Shown here piece after piece: positions 1 through 8,198 of a stretch of 64,000 bases of DNA. How positions within the stretch are numbered: the first letter of the stretch is position 1; the number at the start of each line of letters is the position of its first letter. The notes under the pieces were generated by a model. It saw only the letters and a list, made by a program, of their open reading frames with translations. It did no database searches and was not told the DNA's origin. The stretch spans positions 1-64,000 of the forward strand of contig CAIYSR010000123.1 of the NCBI GenBank assembly GCA_903928895.1, in the 5' to 3' direction. The stretch is from an uncultured Rhodospirillales bacterium (GTDB taxonomy: Bacteria > Pseudomonadota > Alphaproteobacteria > Acetobacterales > Acetobacteraceae). The translations under genes and the position numbers were made by a program.

Positions 1-285
1 GATCCAGGCGGTGCCGGCGGGCAGGCGTTGGGGGGGGCGGGCGGGCGACGGGCGCAGAGCGCCCGCGGCGGGTCGGGTGGGGCGGGGGGCGCGTTGGCGC
101 GGTTTGGGCAGGGTGTTGTTGCGCCAGTGGGCGACGAGTTTTTCGAAGCGTTGGATGGTGCGGTTGAGGTGGTGGTAGATTTGGGCGAGGAAGGCATCGC
201 GGTGGGGTTCTTTGCGCGCGACGATGCCGATGACGACCTGGAGGCCGGTGAGGATGGCGCGGAAGGTGGTGGCGAGGTTGGTCAT
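1..285 (-). CDS. Conserved hypothetical protein, C-terminal part cut off by the window edge
   Basis: An open frame of 95 codons starts at ATG 285 on the minus strand and runs out of the window without a stop. It begins MTNLATTFRAILTGLQVV, then has a basic, Arg-rich middle (FEKLVAHWRNNTLPKPRQR) and a Pro/Arg-rich stretch ending RLPAGTAWI. I recall short proteins of this layout as uncharacterised family members in Acetobacteraceae, but no function is known to me. A near-consensus promoter lies immediately upstream, so the frame is probably expressed. The transcript would have almost no leader. The distal part and true length cannot be seen. Confidence 0.6.
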   Translation of the reverse strand, partial: MTNLATTFRAILTGLQVVIGIVARKEPHRDAFLAQIYHHLNRTIQRFEKLVAHWRNNTLPKPRQRAPRPTRPAAGALRPSPARPPQRLPAGTAWI

Positions 286-296
286 GTGAGTGATTT

Positions 297-323
297 ATTA
301 TAACTGATTTATGTTCGTGTCAA
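297..323 (-). promoter_or_regulatory. Near-consensus sigma-70 promoter for the partial hypothetical gene
   Basis: Read on the minus strand there is a perfect TTGACA (323-318) and a perfect TATAAT (302-297) with a 15-base spacer. The overlapping TAATAA (300-295) gives a 17-base spacer. The start codon at 285 is only 11 bases downstream of TATAAT and no Shine-Dalgarno sequence fits between them, so a leaderless or nearly leaderless mRNA is inferred. Confidence 0.65.
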
Positions 324-346
324 GGCTTGAGATCGGGGGGCGAGGT

Positions 347-372
347 GATGGGTGGCGCTTCGCTTACCCATC
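347..372. terminator. Small hairpin between minus-strand genes
   Basis: GATGGGT (347-353) and ACCCATC (366-372) form a 7-bp stem with a 12-base loop. It lies beyond the 3' end of the acyltransferase gene, after the AT-rich repeat. A role in transcript ending is plausible, but no clear U-tract follows. Confidence 0.3.
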
Positions 373-410
373 CTACGGCGGCGGAGAGGGGGTAAGGGGC
401 TGAAGGGACG

Positions 411-450
411 AAAGTTTTTTGCTTCTTTTTTTCAAAAAAGAAGCGCTTGC
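411..450 (-). repeat. AT-rich palindromic repeat unit (type I), single copy
   Basis: The unit has a T6 run, then GCTTC, T7, C, A6 and GAAGCGCTT, so GCTTCTTTTTT and its complement form a stem. It ends one base before the stop codon of the acyltransferase gene at 451. Read in that gene's direction it has the same orientation as most other copies in the window, with the GAAGCGCTTC end next to the stop codon. Confidence 0.85.
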
Positions 451-1605
451 CTATGCTTCGCCGTCCTTCCTGAAGGGCGAGAATTCGGCGAGGGCCGCCA
501 TGTGGGCGATTTTTTCGGCGCGTTCTTCCACCAGGAATTCGGCGACGGCGCGGCGCAGGCCGGGGTGGGCGATGAAGTGGGCGGAGTAGGTGGGGGTCGG
601 GAGGTAGCCGCGCTGGATTTTGTGTTCGCCTTGGGCGCCGGCTTCGACGCGGGCGAGGTTGTGTTGGATGGCGAAGTCGATGGCGCGGTAGTAGCAGAGT
701 TCGAAGTGGAGGAAGGGGAACTCGCGGGCGCAGCCCCAGTTGCGGCCGTAGAGGGTGTCTGCGCCCATCAGGTTGAGGGCGCCAGCGATGGGTTCGCCGT
801 GGTGCATGGCCAGCATGAGGACGATTTTGTCGCCGAGGTAGTGGCCGAGGAGGGGGAAGAATTCGGGGGTGAGGTAGGCGCTGCCCCATTTGCGGTCGAC
901 GGTGGAGGTGTAGAAGCGGTGGAAGGCGGCCCAGTGGGCTGGGGCGATTTCGGGACCGCGCAGCGCCAGGTATTCGAGCCCGCAATCGTTGGCGTCGCGG
1001 CGTTCGCGTTTGAGGACTTTGCGCTTGCGGGAGGACAGGGCGGCGAGGAAGTCGTCGAAGCTCTGATAGTTGTTGTTGTCCCAGTGGAACTGCATGCCGA
1101 GGCGTTGGAGCCAGCCGGCCTCGCCGAGGATGTCCCATTCGGGTTTGGTGCAGAAGGTGATGTGGACGGAGGAGGTGTCGAGTTCGGCGCAGGCCTGTTC
1201 GAGGGCGCCGGCGAGCAGGGCGGGTTCGATGAAGCTGCCGGGTTTGATGAGGAGGCGGGGGCCGGGGACGGGGCTGAAGGGGGAGGCGACCTGGAGCTTG
1301 GGGTAGTAGCGGCCGCCGGCGCGTTCCATGGCGTGGGCCCAGCCGTGGTCGAAGACGTATTCGCCGTAGCTGTTGGATTTGGCGTACATCGGCGCGGCGG
1401 CGACGACCTGGCCGGCGGGATCGCGCAGGACGGCGTGGCGGGGGAGCCAGCCGGTGCGCTTGCCGGCGGAGCCGCTGTCTTCGATGGCGCTGAGGAATTC
1501 GTGGCTGACGAAGGGGTTGGCGGTGCCGGCGCAGGCGTTCCAGTCCGCCGCGTCGACCTCGCCGATCGCGCGGTGGAGGGTGAGGCTGTGGTCCTGCGCC
1601 GGCAT
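451..1605 (-). CDS. FemAB-like GNAT acyltransferase (DUF482/COG3146 family)
   Basis: A 384-residue protein resembling the peptidogalycan-biosynthesis-like family (PF04339, COG3146), whose GNAT-like fold is shared with FemAB aminoacyl transferases. Recognisable stretches are the N-terminal NPFVSHEFLSAIEDSGSAG, the middle KLQVASPFSPVPGPRLL and the C-terminal GCAREFPFLHFELCYYRAID. Length fits the family. No signal peptide is seen, so it should be cytoplasmic. The substrate is unknown; amino-acyl transfer to a cell-wall or small-molecule amine is only suggested by the fold. It lies 8 bases downstream of the RidA gene and is probably co-transcribed with it. Confidence 0.85.
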   Translation of the reverse strand: MPAQDHSLTLHRAIGEVDAADWNACAGTANPFVSHEFLSAIEDSGSAGKRTGWLPRHAVLRDPAGQVVAAAPMYAKSNSYGEYVFDHGWAHAMERAGGRYYPKLQVASPFSPVPGPRLLIKPGSFIEPALLAGALEQACAELDTSSVHITFCTKPEWDILGEAGWLQRLGMQFHWDNNNYQSFDDFLAALSSRKRKVLKRERRDANDCGLEYLALRGPEIAPAHWAAFHRFYTSTVDRKWGSAYLTPEFFPLLGHYLGDKIVLMLAMHHGEPIAGALNLMGADTLYGRNWGCAREFPFLHFELCYYRAIDFAIQHNLARVEAGAQGEHKIQRGYLPTPTYSAHFIAHPGLRRAVAEFLVEERAEKIAHMAALAEFSPFRKDGEA

Positions 1606-1613
1606 GCTGGGCC

Positions 1614-2084
1614 TCAGGCGATGCGGAACATGCCTTCGACCTCGACGGGGACGTCGAGCGGCAGGGAGGGGACGCCGACGGTGGTGCGGGCGTGGCGGCC
1701 GGCGTCACCGAAGACTTCGACGGCGAGGTTGGAGGCACCGTTCATGACGAGGGCGTGCTGGCTGAATTCGGCGGGGGCGGCGATGAAGCCGCCGAGGCGG
1801 ATGACTTGTTCGACGCGATCGAGATCGCCGCCGCAGGCGATTTTGAGGTGGGAGAGCACGTTGATGAAGCACTGGCGCGCCTGGGCGGCGCCTTCCTCGG
1901 CGGAGAGACCGCCGGGTCCGACTTTGCCGGTGGTGGCGACCTTGCCGCCGACGGCGGGGATCTGGCCGGAGATGACGACGATGTTGCCGGTGATGACGTA
2001 GGGAACGTAGTTGGCGACCGGGGCCATCGGGGTCGGCAGGGTGATGCCGAGTTCAGCCAGCCGTGCGTCGATCTTGCCCGCCAT
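1614..2084 (-). CDS. RidA/YjgF family protein
   Basis: A 156-residue protein of the RidA (YjgF/YER057c/UK114) superfamily, which includes deaminases that hydrolyse reactive enamine/imine intermediates from PLP enzymes. Typical stretches are VVISGQIPAVGG near residue 40 and a C-terminal VGVPSLPLDVPVEVEGMF. Start ATG 2084 was chosen because it gives the usual family N-terminus (MAGKIDARLAELGITLP) and avoids a 46-residue low-complexity extension. It is the longer, LPTPMAPVANYVP-containing subgroup rather than canonical RidA. The exact substrate is unknown. It precedes the acyltransferase gene and follows the RNR-like gene on the same strand. Confidence 0.85.
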   Translation of the reverse strand: MAGKIDARLAELGITLPTPMAPVANYVPYVITGNIVVISGQIPAVGGKVATTGKVGPGGLSAEEGAAQARQCFINVLSHLKIACGGDLDRVEQVIRLGGFIAAPAEFSQHALVMNGASNLAVEVFGDAGRHARTTVGVPSLPLDVPVEVEGMFRIA

Positions 2085-2101
2085 GGGTGGTGTCCTTCTG
2101 T

Positions 2102-2176
2102 TTCGCGACAAGACGCAGGGTGCGCCGGCGCTGGTCCTATGATTTTGCCACGAGGCGCAGGCTGCGCCGGCGCTGG
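2102..2176. repeat. Tandem 33-bp repeat, period 42, spanning the stop codon of the RNR-like gene
   Basis: Bases 2102-2134 and 2144-2176 match at 28 of 33 positions. The distance between copies is 42 bases, exactly 14 codons. The right copy encodes the last residues of the RNR-like protein ([10 protein letters not shown]). The left copy lies after its stop codon but in the same frame would read RRRTLRLVAK. Four of the five mismatches are spaced by three bases at third codon positions. Confidence 0.8.
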
Positions 2177-3555
2177 CGGGGGCCATCTTCGCGCGGGAGG
2201 TCGAGCGGCAGCAAGGGGGCACGGTCGCGGGCGCCGTCGCCGATGGTGTCGTGCTCCTCGTCCTCGGCGGGCGGCAGGTCGGTCTTGCCGAGATAGTTCA
2301 CGGCGAGGGTGCGGAAGACATAGTCGATCATCGAGGTGGCGCGTTCGACCGCGGGATCGCCTTCCACGGCGCCGGCGGGGCCGAAGCGGGTGAAGGTAAA
2401 GGTCTCGACCAGGGTTTCGAGGGCGACGCCGTGCTGGAGGGCGAGGGAGACGGCGATGGCGAAATTGTCCATCAGGCCGCGGAAGGCGGCGCCCTCCTTG
2501 TGCAGGCCGATGAAGATTTCGCCGAGGCGGCCATCCTCGTATTCGCCGGTGCGCAGGAACAGCTTGTGGCCGCCGACCGCGGCCTTCTGGGTGTAGCCGG
2601 CGCGGCGCGGGGGCAGGGCGATGCGGCCCTCGGGCGCCGGGGCGGCGATCTCCGGGCGCAGCTTCATGGCGTGGATGTGCGGCGCCATGGCGTCATGCAT
2701 GCGGGCATGAGCGGTGGCGGAGATCGGGGGGAAGGGCGAGTTGCCGGAAAGGGTCATCGCCAGCGCGGTCTCGGGCTGGATGGCGCGGGCGGCGAGCAGG
2801 GATTGGGCGGCGCGGGTGAGCTGGCCGCTGTCGGTCAGCGGGGAGAAGGCGGGGGCGATGCCGCAGGTTTCGGCGCCGAGCAGGGCATCGACGGCATCGG
2901 GCGGCAGGATGGCGGTGGTGGCGGTGTGGCGCAGGTCGCCGGCGAGGGGGCCGAAGCGCTCGGCCATGGCGGCGGAAGCGGCATCGGCATGGCGGCGGAA
3001 GGCGCTCGCGACGGCGGCGGCCATGCGGCGGGCGGCGTCGCTGTCATAGTCGAGGCCGAGGGCGGCGAGCAGGCCGGCGAGATCGGTCAGCCCGATGGCG
3101 AGGCGCTGGGCGGCGGGGCAGGCCAGGGTGAGGGCGACGAGTGCGGTGTCGACCGCGGCGGCGAAGCCCTCGGCATCGAAGCCGAGCTCGGGTTCGGCGA
3201 AGGCGGCGAGATTGAGCATGAAGCCGGGCACGACCGGGGTGGCATTGCGCCAGATCGGCGCGGCGGGTGCACCGCGGCGGGTCAACAGCAAATCATGCAG
3301 GCGAGCGGCGAGCGGGGTCTCGATGCCGGCGCGGCGGGCGCGCTCGGCGAGGGGGGCGATCCAGGCCTCGGCGGCGGCGGCCAGGGTGACGGGGCCGTCG
3401 CCCGGGGCGAGCTGCGCCAGGGCGGCGGCGGCGGCGGGTTCCCACATTGTCGGCAAGGTGACGAGGCGGGGCGTGGCATCGGGATCGGCCGCGGCCTCGG
3501 TGCGCCGCATGCGGACACCCTGCCAGGCGCGGGGATTGGGACGGGCTTTGCTCAT
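2137..3555 (-). CDS. Degenerate class II ribonucleotide-reductase-like protein with TSCPD-type C-terminus
   Basis: A 472-residue protein. Residues from about 345 on ([20 protein letters not shown], then [19 protein letters not shown] and [10 protein letters not shown]) match the C-terminal region of adenosylcobalamin-dependent ribonucleotide reductases (TSCPD domain). The middle ([16 protein letters not shown]) recalls the RNR barrel segment with GVTGLADAL. The NPCGE-type active-site cysteine motif is not present and the protein is about half the normal length. It is therefore unlikely to reduce ribonucleotides; a regulatory or derived role is inferred. Start ATG 3555 was chosen over upstream starts that lie in repeat sequence. 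Its C-terminus is involved in a tandem duplication. Confidence 0.75.
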   Translation of the reverse strand: MSKARPNPRAWQGVRMRRTEAAADPDATPRLVTLPTMWEPAAAAALAQLAPGDGPVTLAAAAEAWIAPLAERARRAGIETPLAARLHDLLLTRRGAPAAPIWRNATPVVPGFMLNLAAFAEPELGFDAEGFAAAVDTALVALTLACPAAQRLAIGLTDLAGLLAALGLDYDSDAARRMAAAVASAFRRHADAASAAMAERFGPLAGDLRHTATTAILPPDAVDALLGAETCGIAPAFSPLTDSGQLTRAAQSLLAARAIQPETALAMTLSGNSPFPPISATAHARMHDAMAPHIHAMKLRPEIAAPAPEGRIALPPRRAGYTQKAAVGGHKLFLRTGEYEDGRLGEIFIGLHKEGAAFRGLMDNFAIAVSLALQHGVALETLVETFTFTRFGPAGAVEGDPAVERATSMIDYVFRTLAVNYLGKTDLPPAEDEEHDTIGDGARDRAPLLPLDLPREDGPRQRRRSLRLVAKS

Positions 3556-3655
3556 GGGGCTCAGGTTAGGACGACGGTGGCGGAGGCGGAAGCGTATTTT
3601 GGGGGTGTGGGGCGACTCGGCCACAAAATGCTGTGGATAAATGGGGCGAGCGGAA

Positions 3656-3905
3656 GCAAGTGGCCTCCGGCGGCCAAGGGGCAGGGGCCCCTTGGAACCC
3701 GTCACTGCTGGCGGCTGGGGCGGCTTCCTTCGGGTGATATCGTCGGCCTTCGCTTGCGCCGCAGGCATTCGATCCCGCGAGCCGGCTCCATCTTGCCGGT
3801 GGGAACGATCGATGGCTTCGCCGCTCCCCAATCAAGCCGCCACAGCCGCACGCCCGGATGAAAGTTTTTTTGCTTCTTTTTTTCCAAAAAAAGAAGCGCT
3901 TCCTT
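3656..3905. repeat. Composite intergenic repeat: type II GC hairpin plus type I AT-rich unit
   Basis: This fills most of the 410-base gap between two divergent genes. It opens with a GC-rich hairpin (CCAAGGGGC 3674-3682, GCCCCTTGG 3687-3695), continues through CTTGCGCCGCAGGCATTC, and closes with the AT-rich unit 3861-3905. The same order and spacing recur at 13733-13985 with clear sequence identity. No gene is supported here; frames reading through the AT-rich unit give artefactual KVFLLLFFQKKK-like peptides. Confidence 0.85.
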
Positions 3906-3965
3906 GGCCTGTTCCCGCGCCGCCGGGCCATGGACCAGGCGGCGGTTGAGGGCTATATAAGCAGC

Positions 3966-4319
3966 ATGAACATCGGCACGCGCATTTTCACCATGCTGAA
4001 CGGCCGCGTTGTCGGCCGCGATGCTATCGGCAATGTCTATTACGAGGACCGCAAGCTCCGCGAGGGCAGCAAGCGGCGGCGTTGGGTGGACTACAAGGGC
4101 GAGCCCGAGGCCTCCGCAGTGCCGGCGGAGTGGCATGCCTGGCTGCATTACACGGTGGATGTGCCGTTGCCCGAAACCGGGCGCAAGGTGTGGCAGAAGC
4201 CGCATCAGCCGAACCTGACGGGCAGCGCCGATTCCTATCGTCCGGCCGGGCATGATTATGTCGGTGGCAAGCGGGCGGCGGCGACCGGCGATTACGAATC
4301 GTGGACGCCTGGCTCCTGA
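3966..4319 (+). CDS. NDUFA12 family NADH:ubiquinone oxidoreductase accessory subunit
   Basis: A 117-residue protein of the NDUFA12/B17.2 family, an accessory subunit of respiratory complex I in Alphaproteobacteria and mitochondria. It shows the family pattern MNIGTRIFTMLNGRVVGRD, then GNVYYEDRK, RRRWVDYKG, VPAEWHAWLH and YRPAGHDYVGG. Start ATG 3966 gives the usual family N-terminus; the frame upstream only translates the AT-rich repeat. It sits 13 bases before mlaD and near a DUF2155 gene, a neighbourhood common in this class. Confidence 0.93.
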   Translation: MNIGTRIFTMLNGRVVGRDAIGNVYYEDRKLREGSKRRRWVDYKGEPEASAVPAEWHAWLHYTVDVPLPETGRKVWQKPHQPNLTGSADSYRPAGHDYVGGKRAAATGDYESWTPGS

Positions 4320-4332
4320 GGCCGGGGGCGAA

Positions 4333-4827
4333 ATGGCCCAGCGCAATCTGACGGAGCTGCTGGCCGGCGCCGCGGTGCTGGTGGTGGCGGCGGGATTCCT
4401 TGGCTATGCGGTGGCCAATACCGGGCGCTCCGGCGGGTCCGGCATCACCTTGAATGCGCGGTTCGACCGGGTGGACGGGCTGGCGGTGGGCTCGGATGTG
4501 CGGATGGCCGGGGTCAAGATCGGCACGGTGCGCAGTGCGGCGATCGATCCCAAGACCTATCAGGCGGTGGTGACGTTCACGGTGCAGTCGACGATCCGGC
4601 TGCCGGCCGATTCGAGCGCGGAGATCGCATCGGACAGTCTGCTCGGCGGCAAGATCCTGGCGCTGGTGCCGGGCGGCGAGGAGAAGATGCTGGGCGATGG
4701 CGGGACGGTGACGATCACCCAGTCCTCGGTGAGTTTCGAGCAGATGCTGGGCAAATTCATTTTCAGCGTCAGCGACCTCAGCGCCAATGTGCAGAAGTCG
4801 CTGGATCAGAAGGCGGCTCCCAAGTGA
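4333..4827 (+). CDS. mlaD: MlaD-type periplasmic lipid-binding protein (MCE domain)
   Basis: A 164-residue protein with one N-terminal membrane anchor (about residues 6-25, LTELLAGAAVLVVAAGFLGYAV) followed by an MCE domain (GITLNARFDRVDGLAVGSDV, then VRMAGVKIGTVRS). MlaD forms the hexameric inner-membrane lipid-binding ring of the Mla phospholipid transport system. Size and architecture match MlaD rather than long MCE proteins. mlaE and mlaF are not adjacent; mlaA and mlaC occur separately at 50.8-52.3 kb. It overlaps the next gene by one base. Confidence 0.93.
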   Translation: MAQRNLTELLAGAAVLVVAAGFLGYAVANTGRSGGSGITLNARFDRVDGLAVGSDVRMAGVKIGTVRSAAIDPKTYQAVVTFTVQSTIRLPADSSAEIASDSLLGGKILALVPGGEEKMLGDGGTVTITQSSVSFEQMLGKFIFSVSDLSANVQKSLDQKAAPK

Positions 4828-5045
4828 TGGCGGTGCCGTCGATCTGGCCGGGGGCGGATGGGGCGCCGGTGTCGTGCCGGGAGAAGCTGAAGACGCTGGC
4901 GGAGAACCATGCCGAGCTCGCGCAGGTGATGCAGGATGCGTTCGAGGATGCGGTGCTGATGGGGGTCGACGAGGTGGCGATGCGGGCGATCCTGGCGGGG
5001 ATGGCGGACGCGCTGGTCAGCCCCAAGGCACGCGCGGGCGGATGA
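4827..5045 (+). CDS. Small conserved hypothetical protein
   Basis: A 72-residue acidic, largely helical protein (REKLKTLAENHAELAQVMQD, then FEDAVLMGVDEVAMRAILAG). ATG 4827 overlaps the mlaD stop codon as TGATG; a GTG at 4824 would add one residue. No signal peptide, membrane segment or motif is visible. Translational coupling on both sides (the next gene starts inside its stop codon) supports expression. Function unknown. Confidence 0.75.
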   Translation: MAVPSIWPGADGAPVSCREKLKTLAENHAELAQVMQDAFEDAVLMGVDEVAMRAILAGMADALVSPKARAGG

Positions 5046-5758
5046 TCCGCGTGCTGGCGGCGGTGGCGGCGGCGCTGATATGCGCGCAGCCGGCGGTCGC
5101 GCAATCGATGCTGGGACAATCGGTGCCGGGGCGGGCGGCGGCGCCGCAGCGGGTGCTGCCGGGTCTGACCCCGCTCGGGCCGGTGCAGGCGCCGCTCAAT
5201 GCGCCGCCGCCGGCCAGCGTGACGACGCCGCTGCTCGGGCCGGGGCCGGCGATCGAGTCGGAGCCGTTGCCGCCGATCACCGCGCCGGCGGTGATTGCTC
5301 CGGCCGTCCTGCCACCTGCCGCCGTTGCGCCGCCGGTGGCCGCGCCCGCGGTGAATGCTCCGGCGGTCACGCCACCTGCGTTAAATCCGCCGGCACCGGA
5401 ACCTTCTTCGCCCCCCCTCCCCGCCCCCGTCGTGGCGCCCGGCATCGTGCCCGGGCCAGCAGGTGGGGCGGACTGGATCGCCCGTCCGTTCGTGATATTG
5501 CAGGGGCTCGACAAGGTTACGGCGCGGGTGACGACGCTGACCGGGCGGGTGGGCGAGACGATGCGGTTCGGCACGTTGAGCGTGGTGGTGCGGTCCTGCG
5601 TGGTGCGTCCGGCCGAGGTGGCGGCGGATGCGGCGGCGTTTCTCGAGGTGACGGAGCGTGGGCCGCTGTTCCGCGGGTGGATGGTGGCGTCGACGCCGGG
5701 GCTCGGGGTGGTGGAGCATGCGGTCTATGATCTGCGGCTGAGCGGATGCCGGACGTGA
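5042..5758 (+). CDS. DUF2155 domain protein, secreted, with Pro/Ala-rich linker
   Basis: A 238-residue protein. A Sec signal peptide ends near AVAQS (residue 21). Residues about 30-145 are a Pro/Ala linker with near-repeats (ITAPAVIAPAVLPPAA and VAAPAVNAPAVTPPAL). Residues 150-236 form the DUF2155 domain (KVTARVTTLTGRVGETMRFG, then FRGWMVASTPGLGVVEHAVYD, and two Cys in SCVVRP and SGCRT). The domain's function is unknown; periplasmic location is inferred. The gene starts at ATG 5042 inside the preceding stop codon and overlaps otsB by 13 bases. Confidence 0.88.
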   Translation: MIRVLAAVAAALICAQPAVAQSMLGQSVPGRAAAPQRVLPGLTPLGPVQAPLNAPPPASVTTPLLGPGPAIESEPLPPITAPAVIAPAVLPPAAVAPPVAAPAVNAPAVTPPALNPPAPEPSSPPLPAPVVAPGIVPGPAGGADWIARPFVILQGLDKVTARVTTLTGRVGETMRFGTLSVVVRSCVVRPAEVAADAAAFLEVTERGPLFRGWMVASTPGLGVVEHAVYDLRLSGCRT

Positions 5759-6462
5759 GCCCGGCCTTGCCCGATCGGGCGGCGCTGCTGCTCGACCTCG
5801 ACGGGACCTTGCTCGATTTCGCGCCGACGCCGGACAGCGTGGTGGTGCCGGCGGGGCTGCTTGTCAGTCTCGCGGAGCTGCGGCACCGGCTCGGCGACGC
5901 GCTGGCGATCGTGACCGGGCGGCCGGTGGAGCAGGTCGACGGTCTGCTTGGGGATGTGCCGTTCGCGGTGGCGGGCGAGCATGGCGGCGCGATCCGCCAT
6001 GCGCCGGGGGAGGCGATCGCGCGGGCGGCGTTGGCGGCGTTGCCGGGGGACTGGCTGGGGCGGGCGGAGGCGATCGCGGCATCCCATCCCGGGGCGCTGG
6101 TGGAGCCGAAGCGGCGCAGCCTGGTGCTGCATTACCGGCGCGCGCCGGAGGCCGGGGCGGCGCTGGAGGCGGCGGCGCGGGCGCTGCTGGCGGGGCATGA
6201 GGATCGGTTCGCTGTGATGCCGGCCAACATGGCCTGGGAGCTGAAGCCGCTCGGCGCCGACAAGGGCACGGCGGTGCGGGCGATCATGGCGCGGGCGCCG
6301 TTTGCCGGGCTTGTGCCGGTCTATATCGGGGACGACGTGACCGACGAGGACGGCATCGCCGCCGCCGTGGCGCTGGGCGGGCTGGGCTGGCGGGTGCAGG
6401 AGGTGTTCGCCGATCCGGCGGGGGTGCGGCGCTGGCTTGGCGGGCTTGCGGGTTCGCGCTGA
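5746..6462 (+). CDS. otsB: Trehalose-6-phosphate phosphatase
   Basis: A 238-residue HAD-superfamily enzyme that converts trehalose-6-phosphate to trehalose. HAD motif I is LLLDLDGTLLDF near residue 16; motif II is IVTGRP; motif IV is YIGDDVTDEDG near residue 200; KGTAVRAIM carries the motif III lysine. The pattern is diagnostic for OtsB. ATG 5746 overlaps the DUF2155 gene; a GTG at 5755 overlapping the stop (GTGA) is an equally good start. No otsA is in the window, so T6P must come from elsewhere in the genome. Confidence 0.93.
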   Translation: MPDVSPALPDRAALLLDLDGTLLDFAPTPDSVVVPAGLLVSLAELRHRLGDALAIVTGRPVEQVDGLLGDVPFAVAGEHGGAIRHAPGEAIARAALAALPGDWLGRAEAIAASHPGALVEPKRRSLVLHYRRAPEAGAALEAAARALLAGHEDRFAVMPANMAWELKPLGADKGTAVRAIMARAPFAGLVPVYIGDDVTDEDGIAAAVALGGLGWRVQEVFADPAGVRRWLGGLAGSR

Positions 6463-6552
6463 CGCGGGTTTTTCGGGCCGGCGGCGCAGGAGATTTTGAA
6501 CGCGGGGCGAAACCTTCTAGTCTTGGCGCAGAAGGATCGGAGGAGACCCGGA

Positions 6553-8112
<1,560 letters not shown>

Positions 8113-8198
8113 CGCGGCTGCGGGTTTGGCGATTGTTTCGCGGCCCGACCGGGGGCTATGCTGCGGCGGCCGGTGCCGGGATATCACGAAGGAAAGCC

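Noticed and set aside
411-450. AT-rich repeat as a CRISPR repeat
   Set aside because: Copies are dispersed singly or in inverted pairs over the window, not in regular arrays with unique spacers.
2251-3861. Long plus-strand frame of 536 codons opposite the RNR-like gene
   Set aside because: Its translation is Gly/Ala/Glu-rich shadow sequence of a GC-rich coding strand with no recognisable motif. The opposite strand carries a clear RNR-related protein.
3656-3905. Composite repeat as an insertion sequence or intact MITE
   Set aside because: No transposase frame is present and no convincing target-site duplication could be seen at its ends. A mobile origin remains only a possibility.
5281-5400. 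Tandem DNA repeat array in the DUF2155 gene
   Set aside because: The similarity comes from two loosely matching Pro/Ala linker segments; it is low-complexity coding sequence and not a regular array.
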